From contig NZ_LMEI01000011.1 in assembly GCF_001426585.1 (NCBI RefSeq), forward strand, positions 28,653 through 72,195: a stretch of DNA of 43,543 nt, in the 5' to 3' direction. The DNA is from Streptomyces sp. Root431 (GTDB lineage: Bacteria; Actinomycetota; Actinomycetes; Streptomycetales; Streptomycetaceae). The position numbers were made by a program, and so were the translations under genes. The notes under the pieces are model-generated. The model had not been told where the DNA came from. It made no database searches and was given only the letters and a program-made list of their open reading frames with translations. Of this stretch, positions 1 through 8,800 are shown piece after piece (the first letter of the stretch is position 1; every line of letters begins with the position of its first letter).

Positions 1-359
1 GGCGAGGCGCGGCGGGCGTAGTCGCCCATGCGGACGGCGAAGACGGAGTCCTCGCCGGCGGTGACGGCCATCCCGGCGCGCGGGGAGACCTCCAGGACGA
101 TGAGCCCGAGGCCGGTGGCGACGGCGTCGGCGAGGCGCGCGAAGGCCGGGTCCTCGCGGTAGCGGCGGAGCAGCTCGGTGTACTCGGCGTCCCGGGCCGG
201 GAGCAGCTTGGGCTGGAGCCCGAAGGAGACGAGCCGGGCCGCGTCGGCCGCGTCGGCGGGGGTGACGGCCGGCGAGGAGGTGGGGGCGGGGGCAGCCTGG
301 GGGTGCGCGGGCTCCTGCTCGCTCCACGCGTCGGCGTACTCGGCGTGGGTTTCGCTCAC
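1..359 (-). CDS. Partial small protein, possibly MukE/MksE-like (C-terminus beyond window)
   Basis: The reading frame starts at GTG 359-357, overlaps the stop of the upstream gene as GTGA, and runs off the left edge, leaving about 119 residues. An Ala/Pro-rich N-terminal tail (residues 1-35) precedes a folded part with LLRRYREDPAFARLADAVA, a stretch near GLGLIVLEVSPRAGMAVT, and then EDSVFAVRMGDYARR. That helix, strand and hairpin pattern is what a winged-helix domain looks like, and MukE/MksE/JetB proteins of SMC complexes are built from such domains. The family assignment is inference from architecture and from the coupled kleisin-like neighbour; I do not recognise the family by sequence. 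If the inference holds, an SMC-like ATPase gene should follow to the left. It could instead be an unrelated Streptomyces hypothetical. Confidence 0.75.
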   Translation of the reverse strand, partial: MSETHAEYADAWSEQEPAHPQAAPAPTSSPAVTPADAADAARLVSFGLQPKLLPARDAEYTELLRRYREDPAFARLADAVATGLGLIVLEVSPRAGMAVTAGEDSVFAVRMGDYARRAS

Positions 360-1069
360 GGCTGGGGCTCCTCGGTGCGGCTCTCGGGCGGTACGTCGTC
401 GGTGACGGGTCGGGGCAGGGGCAGCGGTACGGGCGTGACGGCCGCCTGCGCGGGCGCGGGGCGGCGGGCGGGCGTGACCGGCTCCGCCGTGAGCCGCACG
501 GCGCGCACGGTCGGGACGCTCCGGCGCCGGGAGGCGGCGTCGGCACGGGACGGCTCCGCGGCCGGTACGGCTCCGAGCCGGGGCTTCGTGCCGGGCTCCC
601 TCGGGGGCTCGGCCCCGGTCTCGCCGCGCGGGCCACCGGGCCGGTCCACGAGCACGGCCCGCACCCGCGGTCCGGCTTCGGCACGGGTCCCGCCCGTGCC
701 AGGACGGTCCGGCTCGGGTTCCGGCCGGCCGTCTGCCTCGGGGTGCTGCCCGGGGTCCGGCCGCGGGTCCTGCTCGGACTGCTTCCCGGGCGCGGCCGTC
801 TCCGGCCTGGGGCCGGGTACGGCCGTGGCGCCGGTCGGCCCGTCGGCCGGGGCCGGCTCGGCCATCGAGGACGTGGACGGTTCGGCCACCGAGGACGTGG
901 ACGGTTCGGTCGCGGACGTCTCTCGTACCGACGACGGCTCGGTCGAGGTTCCGTCCGAGTCCGTCCGGGCCCCCGGGACCGTGGGGGCGGCCGTGGGGGC
1001 CGTGGGGGGCTCCTGCCGCGCGCCCGGCTCCGGTGCGGTCGTGCCGGTGGTGATCGGGGTGACGGTCAC
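356..1069 (-). CDS. Pro/Glu/Ala-rich low-complexity protein
   Basis: A 237-residue protein made almost entirely of Pro, Ala, Glu, Thr, Ser and Arg, with no recognisable domain, predicted to be disordered. It is accepted as real because its ATG overlaps the upstream stop (ATGA at 1069-1066) and its own stop overlaps the next GTG (GTGA at 359-356). It therefore sits translationally coupled in the middle of an operon. Residues about 52-72 hold a duplicated block (TEPSTSSVAEPSTSSMAEPA), matching a 24-bp tandem repeat in the DNA at 858-905. The C-terminal third is Arg-rich (for example SRRRSVPTVRAVRLTAEPV). It may be a flexible linker subunit or a disordered extension split from a neighbour. Function unknown. 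Confidence 0.6.
   Translation of the reverse strand: MTVTPITTGTTAPEPGARQEPPTAPTAAPTVPGARTDSDGTSTEPSSVRETSATEPSTSSVAEPSTSSMAEPAPADGPTGATAVPGPRPETAAPGKQSEQDPRPDPGQHPEADGRPEPEPDRPGTGGTRAEAGPRVRAVLVDRPGGPRGETGAEPPREPGTKPRLGAVPAAEPSRADAASRRRSVPTVRAVRLTAEPVTPARRPAPAQAAVTPVPLPLPRPVTDDVPPESRTEEPQP
858..905. repeat. 24-bp tandem repeat, two copies
   Basis: Two adjacent 24-bp units (858-881 and 882-905) beginning TCGGCCA.CGAGGACGTGG. They differ at two positions and encode the duplicated EPSTSS-type block of the Pro-rich protein. A third, degenerate unit begins at 906. The length is a multiple of three, so copy-number change keeps the frame. Confidence 0.8.
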
Positions 1070-2592
1070 GTCGCCTCCGAGCGGTCGGCGGCCATGCCCA
1101 CCGCGTCGAGGAGGGCCGTACCGACGATGAGGTCGGCGCCGCCGAACTCGGGGTCGTCGAGCGGGGTGCCGTCGTCGACGGCGAAGAGGAGGCGCTCCTC
1201 GCCCTGGCGGTAGGCCGTGCCGACGGGCGGGCTGGCCGCGTGCACGGCGAGCAGGGCGACGAGGTAGGGCAGGTCGTCGTCGAGGCGTCGGGCCTCGGCC
1301 AGCAGGCCGGAGAGGCGGCGCGGGGCGTCGTGCTCCAGGTCGAGCAGGCGCATGGCGCTCGCGAGCTGCTCCTCGCTGAAGCGGGAGTCGTCGGGGGTGG
1401 CGATGAGGTCGGGCTCGGGCATCTCCGCGCCGAGGTGCTCGCGCTCGACGGGCGGGGTGAGGAGCATGTCGACGAGGTCGCCGAGGCGGACGGAGGCGGG
1501 GGTGCGCAGTCCGGTGCCGTGGGCGAAGAAGGCGTCGGTGACCCGGCCGGCCTGCTCGACGGGGAGCGGCAGGATCGGGGCGACGAGCTGTCCGTACAGG
1601 TCGAGGCCGGTGTACGCGGTGGGGGCCGCGAAGGCCTGCCGGTCCTGTTCGGCGCGGAAGAGCGGCCCGGCCTCAAGGAGGCGGGACTGGAGCTGCGTGT
1701 GGCGCCGGATGCAGTCCTTGACGATGTCGACGAGCTCGGCGGCGCGGCGCTTGTGCTCGTGGTCCTCGGCCTCGTCGCGGGCCTTGCGGATGTTGGTGAG
1801 GATAGCGTTCTCGTGGCGGTAGCGGTCGGCCACGTGGTCGAGCGCCTCGTCGATCATGTCCGGGACCGCCTGGAGCCAGTCCACGGCACGGACGTTGCGC
1901 CGGGTGGCCTCCAGGGTCTTGCGGAGGGACTCGGCGTACTGCACGGTCCGGTACCGCGCCTGCTCGGCGGCGAGCTGGGCGTCGGCGAGGCGGCCCCGGC
2001 TGATGAGGACCTCCAGCTTCACCTCGGCGGCGATCTGGGCGCTGGTGACGTCGGTGTCGAGGGCGCCGACCAGGACGTTGACCGCTTCGTCGGTGGTGCG
2101 GAGGTAGACGCCGCCCCCGTAGCCGGGGACCTCTTCGATGAGCTTGAAGTCGTAGTCCCTGCGGACGTAGATCCCGTCGGTGCCGAAGGTGCCGTAGACG
2201 GCGCGGAAGCCCCGGTCGACGCTGCCGACGTTGATCAGGTTCTCCAGGACCCAGCGGGCCACGCGCTCGTGCTCGGCGGCGGGGCGGGAGGGGGCCTGGG
2301 CGGCGACGCGGGGCAGCAGCCTGGCCACTATCTGCTCGTGGTCGGCGCCGGTGTCGAAGTCCATGTTGAGGGTGACGAGGTCGATCGCGGAGAGGGCCAC
2401 CTCGGCCATCGCGTAGACCGTGTACTCGCCGGCGAGGTTCGCCTTGCGCGCGTCGAGGTCGTGCAGCGGGGCGGTGCACGCGAGCGCGCGGAGGCGCCGC
2501 GCGAGCCCTTCGTCGGCGGCCGGACCCTGCGCGGGCCGCGGCGCCGCGCTGAGCTGGGGCGGAGCGAGGTCCGTCGAGGCAGGCGAAGTCAC
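1066..2592 (-). CDS. Coiled-coil protein, candidate kleisin-like (MukF/MksF-type) subunit
   Basis: A 508-residue protein without signal peptide or membrane segment. The N-terminal third (about 25-165) looks globular and mostly helical, ending in a hairpin around YVRRDYDFKLIEEVPGYGGG and VYLRTTDEAVNVLVGAL. Residues about 170-310 form a long charged helical region (for example QLAAEQARYRTVQYAESLRK and NIRKARDEAEDHEHKRR). The C-terminal third is again globular. Two globular ends joined by a helical neck is the layout of MukF/MksF kleisins; the assignment is structural inference, not a recognised family. I chose GTG 2592 because TAATCT lies 7 nt before it, as in leaderless Streptomyces transcripts; a TTG at 2622 in frame would cross that -10. 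It heads a coupled three-gene operon. Confidence 0.8.
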   Translation of the reverse strand: MTSPASTDLAPPQLSAAPRPAQGPAADEGLARRLRALACTAPLHDLDARKANLAGEYTVYAMAEVALSAIDLVTLNMDFDTGADHEQIVARLLPRVAAQAPSRPAAEHERVARWVLENLINVGSVDRGFRAVYGTFGTDGIYVRRDYDFKLIEEVPGYGGGVYLRTTDEAVNVLVGALDTDVTSAQIAAEVKLEVLISRGRLADAQLAAEQARYRTVQYAESLRKTLEATRRNVRAVDWLQAVPDMIDEALDHVADRYRHENAILTNIRKARDEAEDHEHKRRAAELVDIVKDCIRRHTQLQSRLLEAGPLFRAEQDRQAFAAPTAYTGLDLYGQLVAPILPLPVEQAGRVTDAFFAHGTGLRTPASVRLGDLVDMLLTPPVEREHLGAEMPEPDLIATPDDSRFSEEQLASAMRLLDLEHDAPRRLSGLLAEARRLDDDLPYLVALLAVHAASPPVGTAYRQGEERLLFAVDDGTPLDDPEFGGADLIVGTALLDAVGMAADRSEAT

Positions 2593-2599
2593 GGTGGAC

Positions 2600-2630
2600 A
2601 GATTAGGTCCTCGAACTGACAACGGTCGAA
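2600..2630 (-). promoter_or_regulatory. Predicted promoter giving a leaderless transcript
   Basis: On the minus strand TAATCT (2605-2600) is a good -10 hexamer ending 7 nt before GTG 2592, so transcription would begin at or next to the start codon. A weak -35 (TTCGAC, 2630-2625) lies 19 nt upstream. No Shine-Dalgarno sequence precedes the GTG, which agrees with leaderless initiation. Confidence 0.5.
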
Positions 2631-2675
2631 ACGGCGCAGATGCGACCGGGCTCCTGGAGGCCGCCGCCGGGGCGG

Positions 2676-3389
2676 TCAGGAGCCCTCCGGTTCGTCCACG
2701 GCCCGGGCGTAGGCGGCGGCGACGCGGGCGCGGGAGTCGTCGAGGTAGCGGGCGAGGAGGCGCTCGGCGGAGGCCTGCTCACCGGTGCGCAGGGCGTCCA
2801 GGATCTCCCGGTTCCGCAGGAGGTAGGGCTCGTGGAGCGCGCGCGGGTCGGCCACGACGTGGAAGGCGAGCCGGAGTTCGGCGAGGACGCCGCGCATCAG
2901 TTCGTCGGTGCGCGGGCTGCCCGCGAGAGCGACGAGTTCGCGGTGGAAGTGGATGTTGGCCGTGGAGACGCCCTGCCAGTCGTCGGTGCGGGCCGCGCTC
3001 TCGCCCTCCGCGACGGCGGCGACGAGGCCGTCGACGGCGTACGGCGGCTGCCCGAGGCCCCGGACGACGGCGCATTCGACGAGCCGCCGGGTGCGGTAGA
3101 TGTCGTCGACGTCACCCACGGCGAGGACGCGGACGAAGACCCCGCGGTTGAGTTCGTGGACGAGGAGGCGCTCGTGGGTGAGGAGCCGGAAGGCCTCGCG
3201 GAGCGTGTTGCGGGACACGCCGAGGGCGCCGCCGATGCTCTCCTCGGAGAGCCGTGCGCCGGGCGGGAAGTAGCCCTCCGCGATCCGGGTCCGCAGGATG
3301 TCCGCGACCCGTTCCGCCGTGCTCGTCCGCCCGAGCAGCGCACGGTCGTCCGCCAGGCCTCCGGCCTCACTCACGCCACTCACGTCCAC
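2676..3389 (-). CDS. GntR-family regulator with FCD domain
   Basis: A 237-residue FadR-type regulator. Residues about 24-88 are the GntR winged helix (VADILRTRIAEGYFPPGARL, then GGALGVSRNTLREAFRLL). The rest is an all-helical FCD ligand domain; FHRELVALAG and AFHVV carry His residues of the kind that hold the metal in FCD proteins. The GTG start at 3389 is preceded by GAAGAGG at good spacing. It is divergent from pxpABC, and a 17-bp palindrome of the TTGT-N-ACAA type lies between the -35 and -10 of that operon. It is therefore the likely local repressor, with 5-oxoproline or a related acid as a plausible but untested ligand. Confidence 0.95.
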   Translation of the reverse strand: MDVSGVSEAGGLADDRALLGRTSTAERVADILRTRIAEGYFPPGARLSEESIGGALGVSRNTLREAFRLLTHERLLVHELNRGVFVRVLAVGDVDDIYRTRRLVECAVVRGLGQPPYAVDGLVAAVAEGESAARTDDWQGVSTANIHFHRELVALAGSPRTDELMRGVLAELRLAFHVVADPRALHEPYLLRNREILDALRTGEQASAERLLARYLDDSRARVAAAYARAVDEPEGS

Positions 3390-3465
3390 AGCGCCTCTTC
3401 CCTTCCGCCGCCGGCCGCCGGCCGCCGAGTCAACCGCAGGAACGGGGTCGGCGACAACACGCCTC

Positions 3466-3495
3466 TTGTTGGATTGTTGAACAATCCTCTACGTT
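3466..3495 (+). promoter_or_regulatory. Predicted pxpABC promoter
   Basis: TTGTTG (3466-3471) and TACGTT (3490-3495) are spaced 18 nt and read towards pxpA. The GntR palindrome fills the spacer, so binding there would block RNA polymerase. Confidence 0.45.
3471..3487. promoter_or_regulatory. GntR operator candidate (17-bp palindrome)
   Basis: GGATTGTT-G-AACAATCC has perfect 8-bp arms around one central base. The core TTGTTGAACAA resembles operators of FadR/FCD regulators. It lies in the 144-bp divergent region between the GntR gene and pxpA, inside the predicted pxp promoter. Confidence 0.7.
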
Positions 3496-3533
3496 GACGA
3501 CACCGCACGACCAGGTGAGAAGGGAAGCGCCAC

Positions 3534-4298
3534 ATGACCGGGGCTTCGATCGACCTCAACGCCGATCTCGGCGAGGGATTCGGCCGCTGGACGCTGACCG
3601 ACGACGAGCGGCTGCTCTCCGTCGTCACCAGCGCCAACGTCGCCTGTGGTTTCCACGCCGGGGACGCGGCCACGATGCGGCGCGTCTGCGAGCTCGCGGC
3701 GGAGCGGGGGGTGCGGATCGGGGCCCAGGTGTCCTACCGGGACCTGGCCGGCTTCGGGCGGCGCTCGATGGACGTCCCGGCGGCGGAGCTGGCCGCCGAA
3801 GTGGCGTACCAGATCGGCGCCCTGGAGGTCTTCGCCCGGGCGGCGGGCTCGCGCGTGGCGTACGTGAAGCCGCACGGGGCGCTGTACAACCGGGTCGTCC
3901 GGGACGAGGAGCAGGCGGCGGCTGTCGTCGAGGGCGTCCTGCTCGCCGACCGGACCCTGCCCGTCCTGGGGCTGCCGGGCTCCCGGCTGCACGAAGCCGC
4001 GGCGGAGGCCGGGCTCCCGGTCGTCCCCGAGGCCTTCGGCGACCGGGCCTACCGGGCGGACGGCTCCCTGCTGCCCCGGGGGCAGGAAGGGGCCGTCGTC
4101 AGCGATCCGGCCGAGGTCGTGGAGCGCTCGGTGGCGATGGCCAGGGCCGGGGTCGTGACGGCGCACTGCGGGAGCTCCGTCGCCGTACGGGCCCGGTCGC
4201 TGTGCCTGCACGGGGACACGCCCGGGGCGGTGGGCCTCGCCCGCCGGGTCCGGGAGGGCCTGGAGGCGTCCGGGGTCCGGGTGGAGGCCTTCGCGTGA
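3534..4298 (+). CDS. pxpA: 5-oxoprolinase subunit A (LamB/YcsF family)
   Basis: A 254-residue LamB/YcsF protein of normal family length. Signature segments are IDLNADLGEGFGRW (about 5-18), NVACGFHAGD (about 34-43), YVKPHGALYN and the C-terminal LCLHGDTPGAV. In bacteria PxpA acts with PxpB and PxpC to open 5-oxo-L-proline to glutamate at the cost of ATP, in the cytoplasm. ATG 3534 follows GAGAAGGGAAG. It is the first gene of pxpABC; its stop overlaps the pxpB start (GTGA), giving translational coupling. Confidence 0.96.
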   Translation: MTGASIDLNADLGEGFGRWTLTDDERLLSVVTSANVACGFHAGDAATMRRVCELAAERGVRIGAQVSYRDLAGFGRRSMDVPAAELAAEVAYQIGALEVFARAAGSRVAYVKPHGALYNRVVRDEEQAAAVVEGVLLADRTLPVLGLPGSRLHEAAAEAGLPVVPEAFGDRAYRADGSLLPRGQEGAVVSDPAEVVERSVAMARAGVVTAHCGSSVAVRARSLCLHGDTPGAVGLARRVREGLEASGVRVEAFA

Positions 4299-4933
4299 GC
4301 CTGCGGACGCTGCGCGTGGGCGATCGGGCGCTCCTCGTGGAGCTGGCCGGCGGGGCGGAGACGGAGGCGTTCCACGCCGAGCTGCTGCGCCGGCGGGCGG
4401 CGGGGGTGCTCCCCGCCGTACGGGAGATCGTGCCGGCCGCGCGGACGGTGCTGCTCGACGGGGTGGCGGACCCGGCCCGGCTCGCGGCCGAGCTGGACGG
4501 CTGGGAGGTGGGGGCCCTCCCCGCGCGCGTGGGCGAGGCGGTGGAGGTGCCGGTCCGTTACGACGGGCCCGATCTGGCGGAGGTCGCCGCGCTGTGGGGG
4601 ATGTCCGTCGAGGAGGCGGTGCGCCTCCACACGGAGACCGAGTTCCGGGTCGCCTTCTGCGGGTTCGCGCCGGGCTTCGGCTATCTGACGGGTCTCGGCG
4701 AGCGGTACGGGGTGCCGCGACGGGCCACTCCGCGCACCGCCGTCCCGGCCGGGTCGGTCGCCCTCGCCGGGCCGTACACGGGCGTGTACCCGCGCTCCTC
4801 CCCCGGCGGCTGGCAGCTGATCGGCACCACGGACGCGGTGCTCTGGGACACCGGGCGGGAGCCCGCCGCACTGCTGACGCCCGGCACCCGGGTGCGGTTC
4901 ACGGTGGCCGGGGCGAAGGGCGGGCGGCGATGA
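4295..4933 (+). CDS. pxpB: 5-oxoprolinase subunit B (KipI/allophanate hydrolase subunit 1 family)
   Basis: A 212-residue KipI/AHS1-family protein. The conserved block LHTETEFRVAFCGFAPGFGY spans about 111-130, followed by YLTGL, RATPRTAVPAGSVALAG and PGGWQLIGTTD. The GTG start at 4295 overlaps the pxpA stop, and the stop overlaps the pxpC ATG (ATGA at 4930-4933), so the three genes are tightly coupled. KipI was first named as a kinase inhibitor in Bacillus, but in a pxpA-pxpB-pxpC context the subunit role in 5-oxoprolinase is the better call. Confidence 0.95.
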   Translation: MSLRTLRVGDRALLVELAGGAETEAFHAELLRRRAAGVLPAVREIVPAARTVLLDGVADPARLAAELDGWEVGALPARVGEAVEVPVRYDGPDLAEVAALWGMSVEEAVRLHTETEFRVAFCGFAPGFGYLTGLGERYGVPRRATPRTAVPAGSVALAGPYTGVYPRSSPGGWQLIGTTDAVLWDTGREPAALLTPGTRVRFTVAGAKGGRR

Positions 4934-5802
4934 CGGACCGGGCCTTCGCCGTGGTCCGGGCCGGGGCGCTCACCACCGTGCAGGACCTGGGGCGCACGGG
5001 GTACGCCCATCTCGGCGTGCCCCGCTCGGGAGCCCTCGACCCGGGTGCCGTACGGCTCCTCAACCGGCTCGTCGGCAATGTCGGCGGCTCCGAGGGCGCG
5101 GCGGTCCTGGAGACCACCGTCGACGGGTGCGCCCTGCGGCCCCGGTGCGCGGTCACCGTCGCGGTGGGCGGCGCGCCCTGCCCGGTCCGGGTGGACGGGC
5201 GCCCCGCCGCCTGGGGGACGGCGGTCCGGGTGCCGGCCGGGTCCCTCCTGGAGATCGGCGCGGCCGTGCGCGGGCTGCGCTCGTACGTGGCGTTCGGCGG
5301 CGGGGTCGCCGTCGAACCGGTGCTCGGCAGCCGCTCCACCGACCTGCTGTCCGGGCTCGGCCCGGCGCCGCTCGCGGAGGACGCGGTGCTGCCGCTGGGC
5401 GCGGACACGGCCGTACGGACGCCGGTCGACGCCCCGCCCTGGCCGGGCCCTCCGGAGGAGCTCGTCCTGCGGGTGCGGCTCGGTCCGCGCGACGACTGGT
5501 TCACCGCCGACGCGCTGCGCACCTTCGCCACGCGCGCGTACCGGGTGTCGTCGGCGAGCAACCGGATCGGGCTGCGGCTCGAAGGGCCGGCCCTCGACCG
5601 GGCCCGGCCGGGTGAGCTGGCGAGCGAGGGCATGGTCCTGGGCGCGGTCCAGGTGCCGCCGGACGGGCGCCCGGTCGTCTTCCTCGCGGACCATCCGACG
5701 ACGGGCGGCTACCCGGTGGTGGCGGTGGTCCGGGAGGCCGACCTGGGCGCGGTCGCGCAGGCGGTGCCGGGGACGCCGGTGCGGTTCGTTCCGGTGCGCT
5801 GA
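4930..5802 (+). CDS. pxpC: 5-oxoprolinase subunit C (KipA/allophanate hydrolase subunit 2 family)
   Basis: A 290-residue AHS2-family protein. It opens with the typical VVRAGALTTVQDLGRTGYAH (about 7-26), then GVPRSGALDPGAVRLLN, and ends with the family's SEGMVLGAVQVPPDGRPVVF, LADHPTTGGYPVVAVV and PGTPVRFVPV. It forms the pyroglutamate-opening complex with PxpA and PxpB. ATG 4930 overlaps the pxpB stop. Its own stop lies 10 bp from the stop of the convergent hydantoinase-type gene, with no hairpin between them. Confidence 0.95.
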   Translation: MTDRAFAVVRAGALTTVQDLGRTGYAHLGVPRSGALDPGAVRLLNRLVGNVGGSEGAAVLETTVDGCALRPRCAVTVAVGGAPCPVRVDGRPAAWGTAVRVPAGSLLEIGAAVRGLRSYVAFGGGVAVEPVLGSRSTDLLSGLGPAPLAEDAVLPLGADTAVRTPVDAPPWPGPPEELVLRVRLGPRDDWFTADALRTFATRAYRVSSASNRIGLRLEGPALDRARPGELASEGMVLGAVQVPPDGRPVVFLADHPTTGGYPVVAVVREADLGAVAQAVPGTPVRFVPVR

Positions 5803-5812
5803 GCGGGGGGCT

Positions 5813-8800
5813 TCACGGGCCGGGTGGCGGCGGGCCGTAGCCACCGCCGCCGGGGGTGCGCACGACCAGGACGTCGTCGGCGCCGAGGTCGGCCGTCGCG
5901 GCGCCGCCGAGGTGTTCGACGGTGCCGTCGGCGCGTTCCACGAGGTTCTCGCCGAGGGCGCCCGGCTCGCCGCCTGCCATCCCGTACGGCGGGACCCGGC
6001 GGTGTCCGGTGAGGAGGGCCACCGTCATCGGCTCCAGGAAGCGGATGCGGCGCTCGACCCCGTGGCCGCCGTGCCACCGGCCGCGCCCGCCGCCGTCCTC
6101 CCGTACCGCGAAGGCGTCGACGCGGACCGGGTGGCGCCACTCCAGGACCTCGGGGTCGGTGAGCCGGGAGTTGGTCATGTGGGTCTGGACGGCGTCGGCT
6201 CCGTCGAAGCCGTCCCCCGCGCCCGAGCCGCTGGCGACGGTCTCGTAGTACTGCACGCGCGCGTTGCCGAAGGTGACGTTGTTCATGGTGCCGGAGCCCT
6301 CGGCCTGGACGCCGAGGGCCGCGTACAGCGCGCCCGTGACGGCCTGGGAGGTCTCGACGTTCCCGGCGACGGTGGCGGCGGGGTGGACGGGCGCGAGCAT
6401 GGAGCCGGGCGGGACGCGGATCTCCAGGGGCTCCAGGCAGCCGCTGTTGAGCGGGATGTCCTCGTCGACGAGGGTGCGGAAGACGTACAGGACGGCGGCC
6501 ATGACGACGGACGTGGGCGCGTTGGCGTTGCCGGGGAGCTGCGGGGAGGTGCCGGTGAAGTCGACGACGGCGGAGCGGCGTTCGCGGTCGACGCGGACCT
6601 CGACGGCGATGATCGCGCCGCTGTCGGTCTCGTAGCGGTACGCGCCGTCGTGGAGGCGGGCGACGAGGCGGCGGACGGATTCCTCGGCGTTGGCGCGGAC
6701 GTGCCGCATGTAGGCCTGGACGACGTCGAGGCCGAACTCGTCGACGGTCCTGCGCAGTTCCTCGACGCCCTTCTCGTTGGCGGCGATCTGGGCGCGCAGG
6801 TCGGCGATGTTGGTGTCGGGGTCGCGGGAGGGGTGGCGGGCGCCGGTGAGCAGGGCCCGGGTCTCGGCCTCGCGGAGCCGGCCGTCCCGGACGAGCAGCC
6901 AGTTGTCGAAGAGGACGCCCTCCTCCTCGACGGTGCGGCTGAAGGCGGGCATGGAGCCGGGGGTGATGCCGCCGATCTCGGCGTGGTGGCCGCGGGAGGC
7001 GACCAGGAAGCGGAGGTCGTCGCCCGTGTCACCGAACACCGGGGTCACGACGGTGACGTCGGGCAGATGGGTGCCGCCGTGGTACGGGTCGTTGACGGCG
7101 TACACGTCGCCGGGCCGCAGGTCGCCCCCGCGGCGCCGCAGGACCTCCTTGATGGACTCGCCCATGGAGCCGAGGTGGACGGGGATGTGGGGCGCGTTGG
7201 CGATGAGGTTGCCCTCGGCGTCGAAGAGCGCGCAGGAGAAGTCGAGGCGTTCCTTGATGTTGACCGAGTGGGCGGTGTTCTCCAGGCGCACGCCCATCTG
7301 TTCGGCGATGGCCATGAAGAGGTTGTTGAAGACTTCCAGGAGGACCGGGTCCACGTCCGTCCCGGCCGCCACGCGCGCGGGGCGCGGGGTGACGCGGTGC
7401 AGGAGGAGGTGTCCGCCGTCGGTCGCGGTGGCGCGCCAGCCGCTGTCGACGACGGTCGTGGCGTCGGCCTCGGCGAGGAGGGCGGGGCCGTCGACGGTGT
7501 CGCCTGGCCGCAGGTCCTCGCGCCGGTGGAGCGGGGTGTCGTGGGGCGTGCCGCCGCTGTGCATCCGGACGGTGGTCCGGGGGGCGAGGGGGCCCGTCCG
7601 CTCGCCGGCGTCGACGAGGACGGGGCCGTGCGGCCCCGCGCGGCCGACGGCCTCCACGGAGACCGCCTCGACGACGACCGGCTTGTCCATGGTGAACGCG
7701 TATCGCGACCTGTGAACGGCCGTGAACTCGGTTTTCATCGATTCGGCGGGAGCGAGGTCGACGGGGAGGCTCGCGTCCGTCCCCGCGTAGCGCAGGAGCA
7801 CGCGCGCGTGCGTGGTGATCGCCTCGTCCGGCAGTCCGTCGGCGCGCAGCTCCTCACGCGTCCGCTCGGCGAGTTCGGCGCAGAGGGCCGTCACGCGCGC
7901 GTGGGTGCCGGGGGCGTCGAGCTCGGCCTCGACGGACCGCTCCCGCATGGCCGTGGCGTCGGCGAGCCCGATGCCGTACGCGGAGAGCACGCCGGCCAGC
8001 GGGGGGACGAGGACGGTGTCGACGCCCAGGGCGTCGGCGACGGCGCAGGCGTGCTGGCCGCCGGCGCCGCCGAAGCTGGTGAGGGCGTAGCGGGTGACGT
8101 CGTGGCCGCGCTGGACGGAGATCTTCTTGACGGCGTTGGCCATGTTCAGGACGGCGATCTCCAGGAAGCCCGCGGCGACCTCCTCAGGCGTCCGCCCGCC
8201 GCCGATCTCCCCGGCGAGTTCCGTGAACCGCTCCCGTACGACCTCGGCGTCCAGGGACCGGTCGCCGCTCTCGCCGAACACGGCGGGGAAGTGGGCGGGC
8301 TGGACGCGGCCGAGCATGACGTTGGCGTCGGTGACGGTGAGCGGGCCGCCGCGGCGGTAGCAGGCGGGGCCGGGGACGGCGCCCGCCGAGTCGGGGCCCA
8401 CGCGGTAGCGGCGGCCGTCGTAGTGGAGGACGGAGCCGCCGCCCGCCGCGACGGTGTGGATGCTCATCATCGGTGCCCGCATGCGCACCCCGGCGACCTG
8501 GGTGCCGAGTTCGCGCTCGAAGGCGCCCGCGTAGTGCGAGACGTCCGTGGACGTGCCGCCCATGTCGAAGCCGATGACCCGCTCGTGTCCCGTCTGCGCC
8601 GAGGTGCGGGCCATACCGACGACGCCGCCGGCCGGTCCGGACAGGACGGCGTCCTTGCCCCGGAAGTGGGCCGCCTCGCGCAGTCCGCCGTTGGACTGCA
8701 TGAACATGAGGCGGATCCCGGCCAGTTCCCGGGCGACCTCGTCGACGTACCGGCGCAGGATCGGGGAGAGGTAGGCGTCGACGACGGTGGTGTCGCCGCG

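Noticed and set aside
1240..2619. Long plus-strand frame opposite the kleisin-like gene
   Set aside because: It is antisense to the coupled operon, Gly/Ala/Val-rich without domains, and arises from third-position GC bias.
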